NCBI GenBank assembly: GCA_963556255.1
Contig: OY744604.1
Location: 96,935,261-96,999,260 of the forward strand
DNA: 64,000 nucleotides
Origin: Allolobophora icterica
Taxonomy: Eukaryota; Annelida; Clitellata; Crassiclitellata; Lumbricidae
Reading direction: 5' to 3'
The notes below the pieces were generated by a model that ran no database searches, was not told the DNA's origin, and saw only the letters and a program-made list of their open reading frames with translations. Positions 9,601-28,410 of this stretch are shown here, piece by piece (the stretch's first letter is position 1; every line of letters starts with the position of its first letter). The position numbers were made by a program, and so were the translations under genes.

Positions 9601-11457
9601 GTTACCAGGCGAGAGTTGTTAGCTGTGGTGTATTTCTTGAAAGAGTTTCGTCAGTACTTACTGGGTAGTAAATTCCTACTCAGAACAGACCACTCCGCAC
9701 TTCAGTGGTTACGCAGAACACCGGAACCGATTGGCCAACAGGCTCGTTGGTTAGAGATGATAGAGGAGTTTGACATGGAGATATGTCACAGACCGGGAGC
9801 AAAACACGGTAACGCAGACGCGATGTCTAGAGGTCCGGGTGAGGAACAATCTAAAGTGGTTACCATGAGAGTTACGAATGAAGACGTGATGTGGGCACGT
9901 CCGATCGGAGAAGTAACGCGCTCCGAGGTTACCAGTGAAGATACAGGCCAGGAAATCCGTTGGACAAAGGAGTTTCTTCGAAGAGAACAGCAGAGCGATT
10001 GCAATATTGGTACGGTCCTTGATTGGAAGGAGTCGAAGCATCATCCAACACAGGCAGAACTATCACCTGCTAGCGGAGAGGTGAAAGTGTTGGTGAGCAA
10101 CTGGAATCAGCTGGAAGTCCTGCAAGGAGTGTTACACAGAGGCTGGATTCAGGGTAACACAGGAAAAGCTGAGCGATCTCAGTTAGTTGTGCCCTTATCT
10201 CTACGGCAAGAGATGCTTCAGTTAACACACGCAAGCTTTGCCGGAGGACATTTCGGGATTCGGAAGAGTTTAACTCAGTTGCAACGCCGGGCGTATTGGC
10301 CGAGTTGGAAGGACGATGTTAGACGGTTCTGCCAAAGGTGCGATCGCTGTGCTCGTTATCGAAGGGAGAAACCTCCAAGACAGGGTTACATGCAGACTCC
10401 TGTGGTCGGTGAACCAATGGAGAGATTCGGAATTGATATAACTGGTCCGCATCCTGTATCAAGTAAAGGCAACAAATACATACTGACAGCGATAGATTAC
10501 TTCTCGAGATGGGCTGAAGCTCTGCCTATCAGAAACCAAGAGGCCGTTACTGTGGCAGAATCGCTTATGGTACACGTGTTCTCGAGGTTTGGTATGCCAC
10601 GCCAGATCCTGACGGATCAGGGACCGTGTTTTGAGTCGAAGTTATTCAAAGAGCTGTGTAAACGCATGGAGATTGACAAAGTACGTACAACTCCATATCG
10701 ACCCTCTGGTAACGGAACGATCGAAAGGTTCCACAGAACACTGAACATGTTGATCGGAAAGGTAGTGTCGGAACGACAAAAGGATTGGGATGTTCATGTA
10801 CCATATGTAATGGCGGCATATCGAGGTACTGAACATGAAGCGACCCAACGGACACCTACTTTCCTGTTCCTGGGAAGAGAGAACCATACGCCATTAGACT
10901 TGATTCTAGCCCAAGTTACAGAGTTCGAGAGACCGTCTTACAGTGACATGGAAGAGTACGTGGAGAAACAGAAAGAGAAAATGGAACGATCGTATCGGCT
11001 TGTACGAGAACAGTTAAAGAGAGTAGCAGAAAGAAGGAAAAAAGCCTACGATTTGAGAGTGAGACCTAGCAAGTTCGCTCAAGGAGATTGGGTTTACTAT
11101 TACTACCCTCGGCTAAGAAGTGGAAGGAAGACAAAATGGGCTCGCTATTACACCGGCCCATTCTTGGTTATTCAAGTGCTCAGTCCGTGTCTGTACCGGA
11201 TTCAGAAGAGTCCGAAATCCACGCTAATGGTTGTGCACGTGGATAAATTGAAGCCGTTTTACGGTAAACCTCCGAGTACCTGGTTACCGGAGAGGGACAG
11301 AAATCTTGAGTTACCTACAGTAGACTGGTCAGTCCTGGCTCAAGATTCTAATGCAGAACATGAACCAGAGGAACCTTCAGAAAATCCAGGCGAGACCGCT
11401 GATCCAGAATTGCCACCTGGACGACGGACGAGACGAAGACCTCGCTTGGATGGATGA
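6697..11457 (+). CDS. Gag-Pol of a conventional Ty3/gypsy element, 5' part displaced by nested insertion
   Basis: The frame is open from the border of the inserted LTR to the stop at 11457 (about 1586 codons from the element's own sequence); its N-terminus must lie left of the window, beyond the inserted element. Counting from 6691, it shows the end of a retroviral-type Gag capsid, a CCHC knuckle starting at C256, a protease DSGS near 322, RT with YLDD at 785-788, RNase H with an Asp near 934, and an integrase with H1180, H1187, C1217 and C1220 and DD35E residues D1249, D1309 and E1345. A GPF-type C-terminal module follows. The order Gag-PR-RT-RH-INT is the usual Ty3/gypsy one. Apart from the insertion, the frame has no stop. 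Its GC content is higher than that of the inserted element. Confidence 0.9.
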   Translation, partial: AAFLAKFEVCARCNRWSDQEKADQLMCALTGPASQLLWDMGAQRDVSWRELVERLKARYGSDDQTSLYRMKLRTYRQAHGETLSSVVQEVRRLMALAYPGPTSDIVETVACDAFIDALANQDLGQKVREREPVNLEAAYKHAVRLDAYGRSSTQGGDLDRRHARVKVTMEDRKDSSTEGQQSRRLEDLERKIKNLSRELDRVTINQNLGIVPRKPHERENSSDLAVGDQRTTEPNVGWRRIYPPTRLRNPDIECYLCKRKGHMKRFCPQRNGETNGATGTSEPTKAEPIQEETQNRLVKGSRVAYVVARLAGKRIHCILDSGSEMSLVPRRFVLDAVLVPSEQRLLAANGSQIKVDGETNLKIRIGKQVYPVPCLVTDQVTEVILGLSWLEANQARWDFASRCVFLGSEKIPLKEVVTESMCRRVIVQEDIIVPPRSEVDVPAWVVYPHFQKDNEDWTTIPMELSKDLIIGRTLVTGRDTEVWIRMLNVGDRDSLVKKRTECPLERVNVVDVTVNRARTESYDEPYRSENPEKPMGPGYPEERRGKQQSTIDRFGSKISTTASVAEQTLNPLAEQTLKRLWEEVPADISEEERIRLRKLVLTYSATFSLNESDNGFTSVIQHEIDTGQEKPVRQPLRRQPLSMLPEVDRQVEDMLRQGIIEPSISEWASNVVMVKKKDGSMRFCIDYRQLNLKTRKDAHPLPLIRESLDTLGGARWYSTFDLRAGYHQMALHPRDKHKTGFVTRRGSFQFKVLPFGLCNSPASFCRLMNLVLTGLNYDICLVYLDDIIVFSRDVETHMQRLEMIFRRLQEYNLKLKPSKCYLLQQRVLFLGHVLSEEGVATDPSKIKAVEEWSAPRNLRQVRSFVGLCSYYRRFIHDFAVVAQPLHFLTRKNVPFHWTDECQGAFEELKRKLVSAPILGLPNDEGQYILDTDASAYAIGAVLSQVQEGQETVICYASRLLSTAERNYNVTRRELLAVVYFLKEFRQYLLGSKFLLRTDHSALQWLRRTPEPIGQQARWLEMIEEFDMEICHRPGAKHGNADAMSRGPGEEQSKVVTMRVTNEDVMWARPIGEVTRSEVTSEDTGQEIRWTKEFLRREQQSDCNIGTVLDWKESKHHPTQAELSPASGEVKVLVSNWNQLEVLQGVLHRGWIQGNTGKAERSQLVVPLSLRQEMLQLTHASFAGGHFGIRKSLTQLQRRAYWPSWKDDVRRFCQRCDRCARYRREKPPRQGYMQTPVVGEPMERFGIDITGPHPVSSKGNKYILTAIDYFSRWAEALPIRNQEAVTVAESLMVHVFSRFGMPRQILTDQGPCFESKLFKELCKRMEIDKVRTTPYRPSGNGTIERFHRTLNMLIGKVVSERQKDWDVHVPYVMAAYRGTEHEATQRTPTFLFLGRENHTPLDLILAQVTEFERPSYSDMEEYVEKQKEKMERSYRLVREQLKRVAERRKKAYDLRVRPSKFAQGDWVYYYYPRLRSGRKTKWARYYTGPFLVIQVLSPCLYRIQKSPKSTLMVVHVDKLKPFYGKPPSTWLPERDRNLELPTVDWSVLAQDSNAEHEPEEPSENPGETADPELPPGRRTRRRPRLDG

Positions 11458-12520
11458 CTACGACTGTAGAAGTCCTTGTTAGTGACCTTCTGAAGCAGAC
11501 GTGTATCTAGGACCAACTAGAGAACGCTTAATTGCGTTGGTTTCATTGACTATTCGAGACTCATGTTTCAGTTGCCCTTTTGATGAGAGTATTTCTTTTG
11601 AGCGGTATCTGGGAGCATACAGTACCTGTGCTACCAGCAACGCTTAATTGCGTTGGTTTTACAGATTGTCAGTGAATGACTGTTTAAGTTTCCTTTTGAT
11701 GATATGTTTTCGGTTAAACATTGGCTTAGTGGTTAGTACTGAAACGAGTAAAGATTCCAGTACTAGAACGCTTCATTGCGTTGGTTCTACAAGCGAACTA
11801 TGGGAGAACCATGTTTCCGTTTCCTTGTGATGACAGAGTTTCTTTTCGACAGTATAATGCTCGTAACAACGAGTGTTAAGGAAATTCGGGGCAATGCGAT
11901 TTCCTTGGTTACCGTTTCATGATACTTTAGTGCGCTACCTTAGTGCGCACTTAGGATAGATCATCATGCGATAGAAGCATATGTTAGGACTTAGATCATG
12001 TGCGTAAATATGATAACTTGTACTAGTTATTTTGCTTTCACGATTTTGAAGTGGTACCGGGTGTGACTGATCGACGATGGTTACCAGATCGGGAGACAGT
12101 GGGCGACTTTTCTCTCCTTTAGTTCTCCTGGCCCTTGGGGTCCGGTAGAGCCCAGGTTCATGATAGAGGGCCTGTTAAGGTTGGCGATTTGTCAGGTACG
12201 ACAGGTTGCCAGTAGGGTGGTGGTTCGGATCGAAAGCATCATTAAATAGGCTGTCGCTATCACGGTTCTCATCGTGTTTGGCGTACGTGCAGGGTGCCGA
12301 GAGATCGAAAGCATCATTAAATAGGCTGTCGCTATCACGGTTCTCATCGTGTTTGGCGTACGTGCAGGGTGCCGAGATTGTTGATATACCGCCCTATAAC
12401 CAAAGGTGCATTTGGTTCCTTGCTCTCTAAGTGGATCTGGGTTGGGGATGTTCCTGTCACGTTTGATTAAGGTCCCCGATTTTGGCAGAGATGCTCCGCA
12501 TCTAAGTAAGGTGGGGAGAG
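11458..12520 (+). repeat. 3' noncoding region of the second Ty3/gypsy element, with tandem repeats
   Basis: Three imperfect units of about 115-130 bp start near 11520, 11636 and 11764. Each has an AACGCTTMATTGCGTTGGTT core and a TTTTGATGA-like end. A perfect or near-perfect 75-bp tandem duplication follows at 12228-12302 and 12303-12377. No gene is seen. The GC-rich, CpG-containing composition matches the upstream coding region, so I assign this stretch to the element. Confidence 0.6.
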
Positions 12521-12997
12521 TGTGGCGGTCAAGGTTACCGTGCGTATGTGGGAAGATTTATTTTATGCGAATAGCATCGTTTTCTTTCAGTTTACATGCG
12601 AAGGGAACAGCATCGTTTCTCTTAATTTTACATGCGAAGGCCCAGCATCGATCATTTAATTTTTATTTAATTTCAATAGGCAACTGGCCGGCAACGACCG
12701 TGGCAGGGAAGCCCGATCGACGGTCTGAAGCCAGCGCATAGCGAGCAGACGCGCTCATTCGGGATGCATAGAGCCTGCCTCACGGTGTGCTGCTTTATAC
12801 GTGAAGAGTTGGTTCGACTCTTCATACATAGCAATACTGTTAAACAGCGTTGTTGGTTAGCGACTCAGTTACCGATTCAAATATACTGCACTCAGTGTGG
12901 TAGGCGAGTGATTTTGGTTACGACAGAGTCAGAGTTCGAGTTTCCGGTTAGTACAAATATATTTACGGACGAAAGGGGCGTCCGAATAATATAATCA
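12521..12997 (+). repeat. Candidate LTR of the second Ty3/gypsy element
   Basis: A purine run (GTAAGGTGGGGAGAG) is followed by TGTGGCGG at 12521. A matching CA end at 12996-12997 is followed by GGCGATCCCGAG, which might be part of a primer-binding site. This would make a 477-bp LTR. No second copy lies in the window to prove it, so the call rests on the TG...CA ends, purine tract and position alone. Three short units containing CAGCATCG occur at 12565-12660. Confidence 0.3.
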
Positions 12998-14186
12998 GGC
13001 GATCCCGAGTACAGCTAAAGAAATTCACTGTTCGGAGACGGGCCGACAGCGCCGATCCGGCGGGTTGGATCCCTCCGTTGATCGCGAAGCGGTCTAGATC
13101 CCGATCGTGGGAAATCTACGGCTGAGTAATACTCGGGGAAGGATACCGTTGATACACAGGAAAACCAATTCAGTGTGAGATCGAAAACCAGGGTGAATTT
13201 GGCGACGGGCAGGAAAGTCCCTCTTGGGTTTTGAAGAACTCCGCGATCGGAGCTTGTCCGGTAACCCATGGGAGTAAAGGTGACCTTCTTAAGGTAGCCA
13301 TTTTCTGGAATTCTGAAATCCTTGAAACCAAGAGTAAATTTGGCGTCGGGCAAGGAAATCCCTCTTGGAGTTCGAAGAACTCCAAGATCCGACAGTGTTT
13401 GGTTTTATCCACTGAGAAGAGTTTTACGCGATTTCGGCGTACTCGACACAGGGGAAGTTCTACGCGCTTTCGGCGTACTCGGCCGGGAGAGTTTTACGCG
13501 ACTTCGGCGTCTTCGGCTGGGAGAGTTTTACGCGACTTCGGCACTCGGTGAAGTGACCGTCGGGATACCTGAAAAAACCAATTTAGTACAAAAACGATAA
13601 TAAGGGTAAATTTGGCGACAGGCAGGAAATCCCCTCTTGGGTTTTGAAGAACTCCGCGATCGGAGCTTGTCCGGTTACCCGTGAGAGTAAGCGTGACCTT
13701 CGTTAGGGAACCAAAATTCGGAAATTCTTGGGAACAAAATTCAGGACATTCTGGTAACCTTACGGGGTCGGCGTTACATTTGGATTGTGACACTTGGATG
13801 GCTGACACGCCGGTGGAGCGTTGGAGGGGCTCCATCGCCCGGTAACTAAAAATAGTTACTGGGAAAGACCACTGTTACCGAAAGACCGCAGTACGGGAAA
13901 AGACCGCCCGACAACTGATTACAGTGCGGTAAGACCAGGAAAACGATAGAGTCAGGAAAATCTTGTATTCAAACCAATCGTTATTCAGAGCAAATAACTT
14001 GGTGATCGAAACACGTAGCTCCGAGAACTGACCGAGGTGCGAAGTAGGGCCCACCTCGTGCGCCGGTCGGAACCCAGTTCTGCGTGCGGTTAGGGAGGTT
14101 TTAGACCTAGAACCTGTCCTATCAGAAGAGAGTGTCGTGAGACCAGTACACCGCGTTAATATTACACGTGCATATATTATCGCAGG
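12998..14186 (+). repeat. Repeat-rich leader-like region
   Basis: A block of about 100 bp starting AAATTTGGCGACRGGCAGG occurs at about 13195 and again at 13610, with a third, weaker copy at 13337. Between them lie four units of about 33 bp with the core GTTTTACGCGAYTTCGGCG (13420-13550). Short AAGACCGC repeats follow at 13865-13935. It looks like the long, internally repeated leader or LTR sequence of a retroelement. No gene is supported here. Confidence 0.45.
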
Positions 14187-14756
14187 ATGTTCGCGTGTTT
14201 GAGACGGCACGACGTGACGACTCGTCAGATGTACACCTTGTCCTCTCGGACAAGAGAACGTTCAGAGTTTTCCCCTATTGACGATAACTCGAGAGTCATG
14301 AGATGCAGAATGGTACGTGAGGGTTCGGTTAAGGTGGAGAAAAAGAGAAAGTCGTTGACTAAGAGATCTCACAGGAAGTTGAGGACTCCTGCCGGCAAGA
14401 GAGCGAACCCTGTTCTAAAGGACGGCCATCCTGAGGACGAGGACGTTGCCCACCCGGCGACCGCGGCAGTGGCAGAGTCCGGAAGTGAGATGGAGCTTGA
14501 CAGCGACACTGTTCGTAAGCAAGCGATACCCTCGGGACCTCCTCTTGGAGAAATGGGCACTGAGAGCGGAGACAGGGAACCGCTCGTCTACAGCAGAAGT
14601 AGACAGGATAGTGACCCGGGCGACTCCAGAAGGTCAGTTGGCTGGAGCCGAACCCAGCCCGACGACGAAGCAGCGTCTCGGGTAAGACCGACACAAATTG
14701 GTACCACGTCTGATGAAGGGTTAGTTGATCTCGAGCGACGAACGTCACATTTTTAA
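14187..14756 (+). CDS. ORF of 189 codons, possibly N-terminal Gag of a truncated element
   Basis: The predicted product is basic near its start (a KKRKS-rich stretch) and then acidic and low in hydrophobic residues, with no recognised domain. The likeliest start is the ATG at 14298 rather than 14187. It follows the leader-like repeats and ends exactly where the composition changes from GC-rich to AT-rich host-like DNA. That fits a 5' fragment (LTR, leader, start of gag) of a second copy of the upstream element. A free-standing host gene cannot be excluded. Confidence 0.3.
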   Translation: MFACLRRHDVTTRQMYTLSSRTRERSEFSPIDDNSRVMRCRMVREGSVKVEKKRKSLTKRSHRKLRTPAGKRANPVLKDGHPEDEDVAHPATAAVAESGSEMELDSDTVRKQAIPSGPPLGEMGTESGDREPLVYSRSRQDSDPGDSRRSVGWSRTQPDDEAASRVRPTQIGTTSDEGLVDLERRTSHF

Positions 14757-22631
<7,875 letters not shown>

Positions 22632-23429
22632 TACAATGTAAAATATAGTCAGTCTCGTTTATTCTACCAAGAGATTCAAAAGTCTATGTCTCCTTTCATT
22701 AGTCTCAGAGGACCTAAATGATTGTAGTTCTCTTGAGGTAGGGTCAGAATAAATAATATGAGATTGAACTGTATATTTGAAAGGCATTGTACATTGAAGA
22801 ACGCCATTTAGCTATAAAATGTTTGGATGTTGATTGAATAGATCGTTATTTGGGTTCCTTTGAACAGAAATGTCAATTTATTGCATACGTTTTACTGCTT
22901 GCTAGTACATTTATAGATACAAGGACACGTTGTATTATGCATTTTATGAACTTTTTTCTGTGTATGTTTGGCTCAATTTAGATGTTTTAATTAAGAACAT
23001 GTCATATTTCAGAGGACTACATGTAAGCTTAATCATGATTTACCGCAGGACCTTAACCAATACATCCTATAGAGAATATATCCTATAGAGAATATATCCT
23101 ATAGAGAATATATCCTATAGAGAATATATCCTATAGAGAATATATCCTATATATCCTATAGAGCTGTACTGACGACGTTAAGTCTTCAAGAACGCAATAG
23201 AGTCCTGCATTTTGGAAGAGGTCATAATTATAATTCACCTTCTTGTTCGACTGTGATCGCTTTAATGCTTCTAAGGAAGACGCAAACACTAAAGCTTATG
23301 GCCAGAATGAAGTAACTGAAAGCTGCTTTTGTTGGTCCCGCGTTTCCAAAAGACGATGGAAGAAAATCGCGTTTAATCGTACGTTAGACCATCCTTCTGG
23401 AAAAGTCTACCAGTAAGCAAATATGTACT

Positions 23430-23430
<1 letters not shown>
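22632..23430. other. 3' flank of secreted-protein gene with a 16-bp minisatellite
   Basis: No gene is seen. An AATAAA-like signal (AGAATAAATAATATG) occurs at 22747, a plausible polyadenylation signal about 115 bp after the stop. A minisatellite of about six units TATCCTATAGAGAATA occupies 23064-23160. Confidence 0.55.
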
Positions 23431-24092
<662 letters not shown>

Positions 24093-24095
<3 letters not shown>

Positions 24096-25064
24096 AATTA
24101 GTCTTTACACTTGATTAATCGACCAGCATCTGTGACCGGCATCGTAGGCAATAAAATATTAGAGAAGGTTTTGGGCGATATTACTGCTTTTCGAGACCAT
24201 GGGAACTGAATTGTGAAGATTTGGTTGGTCGGATTGAATCATAGCGGTATGTCAGAGAAGTCGTCTTCGGCGCCTGCGCAGTGGAGCCTCGCGAGAGAAG
24301 AGGAATTCAGTAGAGTGTCGGACATTGACTGATGGAGATCTTTTCTTGAGTGTTTTGAGCGACTCACTCCTGATCAGATTGATTAAATGTGTAATTATTC
24401 GAAGAGGCGATCAGCTAATCGAGTAAGGGGCAGTTTGAACCTGTTCCATCGAATGCAGAGTTAGTAAAGTCTTTAACTACGGACTTCGACATCAAACGAA
24501 AAGCGTTGCGGTGTCTCTGGCAGTGGAAGTTATCGAAGTCGAAGGTGTATAAGAGCGAAGTGAAAAGCGGACTTGTTTTCAATAGTCGAACTCTGAATGA
24601 ACGACTAAATACTGCAGCTGAGAAGAACTGCTGATTGTTTAATCGGCAAAAGATATACTTCAAAGAACAAGTGAAGAATTCAACCATGCATACATACATA
24701 CGTACATACACATACGTTCATACATATATACTAGTACATACATAAATACATACATACATACAGACATATATGCCTACATACGCATATACATACATACATA
24801 TATAGATGCCTGCATGCATAATTTGCATAGTTGCATACATAGGACCTACAATCAGTTTACTCAATTTTGGTTTGACGGACAGACATACAGACTGACTGAC
24901 TGACTGGCCGACCGACTTTCTTACTGACTGACTGATTGATTGTCAGTAACCGACTAACTGACTGACTCAATGACTCACTGAAGACTAAATGAATGGATGA
25001 ATGAATGATTGATTAATTTAACGATAGATATACCAATGAATGAATTAAACAGCTAAGGCCATCG
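24093..25064. other. Spacer with a GC-richer block and TACA/GACT simple repeats
   Basis: 24240-24660 is less AT-rich than its surroundings and holds GCGCCTGCGCAGTG, like an NRF-1 site. I could not find a convincing gene in it. Imperfect (CATA)n follows at 24690-24830 and (GACT)n at 24888-24970. Confidence 0.4.
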
Positions 25065-25330
25065 ACAGAGCTGAGCTTTAAACCACAATAAGATTCCTTT
25101 GACTTTGCGCCTTAACTGGGCATTTTAAGTTGGTCTGGTAAAGTTCAGATGAAACTGCGGACTGCGCTTTAATATACGACCCTAGCCAACACTGCAAAGG
25201 TCAAACAGCCCATCGCAAATCAAGTTCAAAGTTCATATGAACAGCGCACACTAGCAGCTGTCTCTTGTAATTTTGGACAACGTTCTGAGAAACAGGTTCT
25301 TGAAGTCTGCAGTTTACAGACATTATTCAG
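25065..25330 (+). promoter_or_regulatory. Promoter and 5' noncoding exon, GNAT copy 1
   Basis: This block is shared with 32465-32725 and 46420-46678, and more weakly with 56340-56494, upstream of the other three copies. It ends at a conserved splice donor (TTATTCAG|GTATTTCT). It contains AGTTCAAAGTTCA at 25223-25235, two AGTTCA half-sites one base apart, which resembles a DR1 nuclear-receptor site. A TATA-like TTAATATACG lies near 25170. The transcription start is not known. Confidence 0.5.
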
Positions 25331-26062
25331 GTATTTCTTTTCATCGAAATCAATGTTCTAAAGTGCTACTTTAGAGATAAGTGCAGGGCACCAGCTTATT
25401 CGCGAGCGCTAGGTCGTGTCAGAGGGGGTGCTCAGAGATACTAAGTGAAGATCCGAGTCCGGATGCCATCTGCTTTGAGAAGTCGGATATGGATTCTTTA
25501 GATTTCTACAGCGCTCAGAAAAGATGAGTCGTCCGAACTAGCTTATTCATGAAACTCAGCCACTGCCCTGTATGGAGAGCTTTAAGAGGTATTGTTGGGA
25601 GCATCTAAATGCATGATTTTCAGTAGCCTAGGCTAGAGTGTACAACAACAAATGGCAGGTAGGATTTGAAAATGTGTGAAAATGAGGTAATGATCGGATG
25701 GTTATTCAAATGACAAAAAGGTATCTAGTGAGCGATGATTTGAATGCATGTGGGGAAGTTGACGTGTGAGTAGTACTGAAAGAAATGTACCAGAGTCATG
25801 CTGCTGATCCAGTCTATCGTTTGAACGCCTTAAGTTCGTAAAGTAACACGCTGTCCGTAAGCATATTTACTCAGCCTTTTCAAATTATAAAGCATAACTT
25901 AGAAGTCTAATATAAGGTGATGCATTGTAATGTCATGCCAGCTTAGTTCAACGGATAATGTACAGCCTGATCCAGTGTAATGTAAAACTAACTGCAATGT
26001 AATGCTTTGAATATTGAGTAATATATAACGTCATAATATAAGTTGTGTTTAACTTAAATCAG

Positions 26063-28060
26063 ATGGCGAAAGAATTCTGTAGAAGTCGAATGTACGAGAC
26101 GAAGCTGATCAGTCATCTTCCGCATGAGTATCGTTTTGCAGATGGATCGAAGTCTCTGGTGGTAGACTACACAACGACCGACCAACTTGGTCAATGTCGG
26201 AAGATGATTGAAGAGGCCGCGTTGCGAGGTAGATGACTTTGTAATAGTTAAACAACGACATCTCATCCACGGTTCTGTTATAAAGTCTAGCTAAGGAAAT
26301 AATAAGTACAGTTAGACCTAGTACATATGCATGTACGTGTGTATCTGCATGTATGCCTTTGTTTGTGTATTTGCTTTTCTCCATTTGGAGCATATCAAAA
26401 TCTAGAGGACTTCTTAGTTAACGAGATTTCTTTGTCGCTGGATCTAAAGTTATAAACTCTCTATCGGCATCATCGGTGCGCCATTGTTTGATGTATTCAA
26501 AAAAGTTCTTATTTTTAATAAATACAGTGCTCGAAATGAAAATTTTACGAAACGGAACGCCAGTCAAAGATATGGGAGCATTTACGTTAATTTCATAGTC
26601 GGAACGCTAATTCTTTTGACGAACCGGAACGGCGTTCCGGTGCGTTCCGGTCCATTTCGAGCACTGAATAAATATAAGCTTATACCTGTATTTAAATAAT
26701 TTGCTTGTCTCAATGAAGGTGACAACGTGGGAGTTGACGAATATGAGAACGACAGTGATTCGATTGGGATGCTGTTTGACTTATCCGAGATCTTCCAGGC
26801 ATCCGACCCCGCCAGCGGAAATATTGAAGCCTTTCTGTTCATCCAGCAATGCACCTACCAACGAAGTTACGACCCATGTACAGCCAGCGTATACGTCTTC
26901 CGTACTAAGGAAATAGACGACGAAGTGTATGCGGAGTTGATGATTCTGGTGGCTGACTTTGCAAAGGCCATTGATACGGGTTACACTCAATGTTTCACCC
27001 AAGTGGCTCTATGTCTTCATGGTCTTTACCTGCAGCTCAGAAGAAGAGGATTTCTAACAGTGGCCGTTCTTCCGAACTGGGTCAACATCGCTCGAGACAG
27101 CTTAAAGGACAACGCAATCATGGTTAAGGATTTCGGAATGCCTGAGAGACCGGTAGAGTATGAGATATGAGATGAATAGGATAAATAAAGGCTGGTAGCG
27201 AAACTGTTTCCTACTTTCCTTAAAAATGGATCTTAATTGGTTTGCCTCAAATCAGAATGTTCACATATATTTTCAACTAGCTGGTGAACCCGGCGTTGCC
27301 CGGGTTTCGGAGGTTTTGGGCCGGGATACCATGGTAGCGGTCAAAACGTGGGACGCGAAGCTGCATAACCCGGCGTTTTGGGTGTTTCAATCCCTCTAGC
27401 GAATAAGCAACAAAACACTGCTTAACCCGGCGTTGGCCGGGTTTAGTTCAGTGAAAGTTTCAATCCCTCTAGCGAATCCGTACTGTAGCTGCTTAACCCG
27501 GCGGCGCCATCTGGCGAGCGAAAATAAGTTGAGTGTAAGTTTTTTTACCAGCTAAAAATGCATTGCCCGGGTAAGTTTTGGCCCGGGAGACCATGGTAGC
27601 GGTGAAAACGGGGGACGCGAAGCCTCACACTGGGTGTGTAATGCCCACCCCGAGACAGTAGTGAAGGTTTGGAGTGAAAAGGTCCAAAGCTGTAGAAATG
27701 CATCGCGGTCAAACATCGCTGTGACAGACAGACAGAGTCTTCTCTTTATTTATATAGATAATATTATGACTATACTCCTTTCAACATTCGTATTTAGGAT
27801 TTTAACTGGCGAAATGTGTCCATATTATTGAGGTAACTCCAACTTAGCTCATTATCAGCATAATCATGAACACAGGACCCTAAAGGAAAAGTTTTGGTCG
27901 GCACCTTTTTATAGCAATTTAATTGTTAGAAGTATGATGCTGATTTCTTTTTTTCGAGGGGAATATGTTCACAGAAGTCCAAGACTGTATGCCTAATCGG
28001 CTTCTTTTGACTCTAATCAGGACCAGATGTGTAAATTGGCACATGACATTTATATACGTG

Positions 28061-28133
<73 letters not shown>

Positions 28134-28281
28134 TTTTTTTTTTTGTCGCCCGAGGTACCAAGGATCACTCAGGCTCTAAGAAACTATATCAAGTTAGAGG
28201 TTCTCGTCCCCCATGTGCTGATCGAAAGAGCCCCTAAATGCCACGGCGTTGAACCGTTGCGTGCAAACAGACAGGCGCTGA

Positions 28282-28332
<51 letters not shown>

Positions 28333-28348
28333 TAATTAATTAATTAAT

Positions 28349-28410
<62 letters not shown>

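Noticed and set aside
24415..24711. 98-codon minus-strand ORF and an overlapping plus-strand open stretch of about 55 codons in a GC-richer block
   Set aside because: No domain, no splice partners and no paralogous support. It could be a leader of an unseen retroelement, but nothing confirms it.
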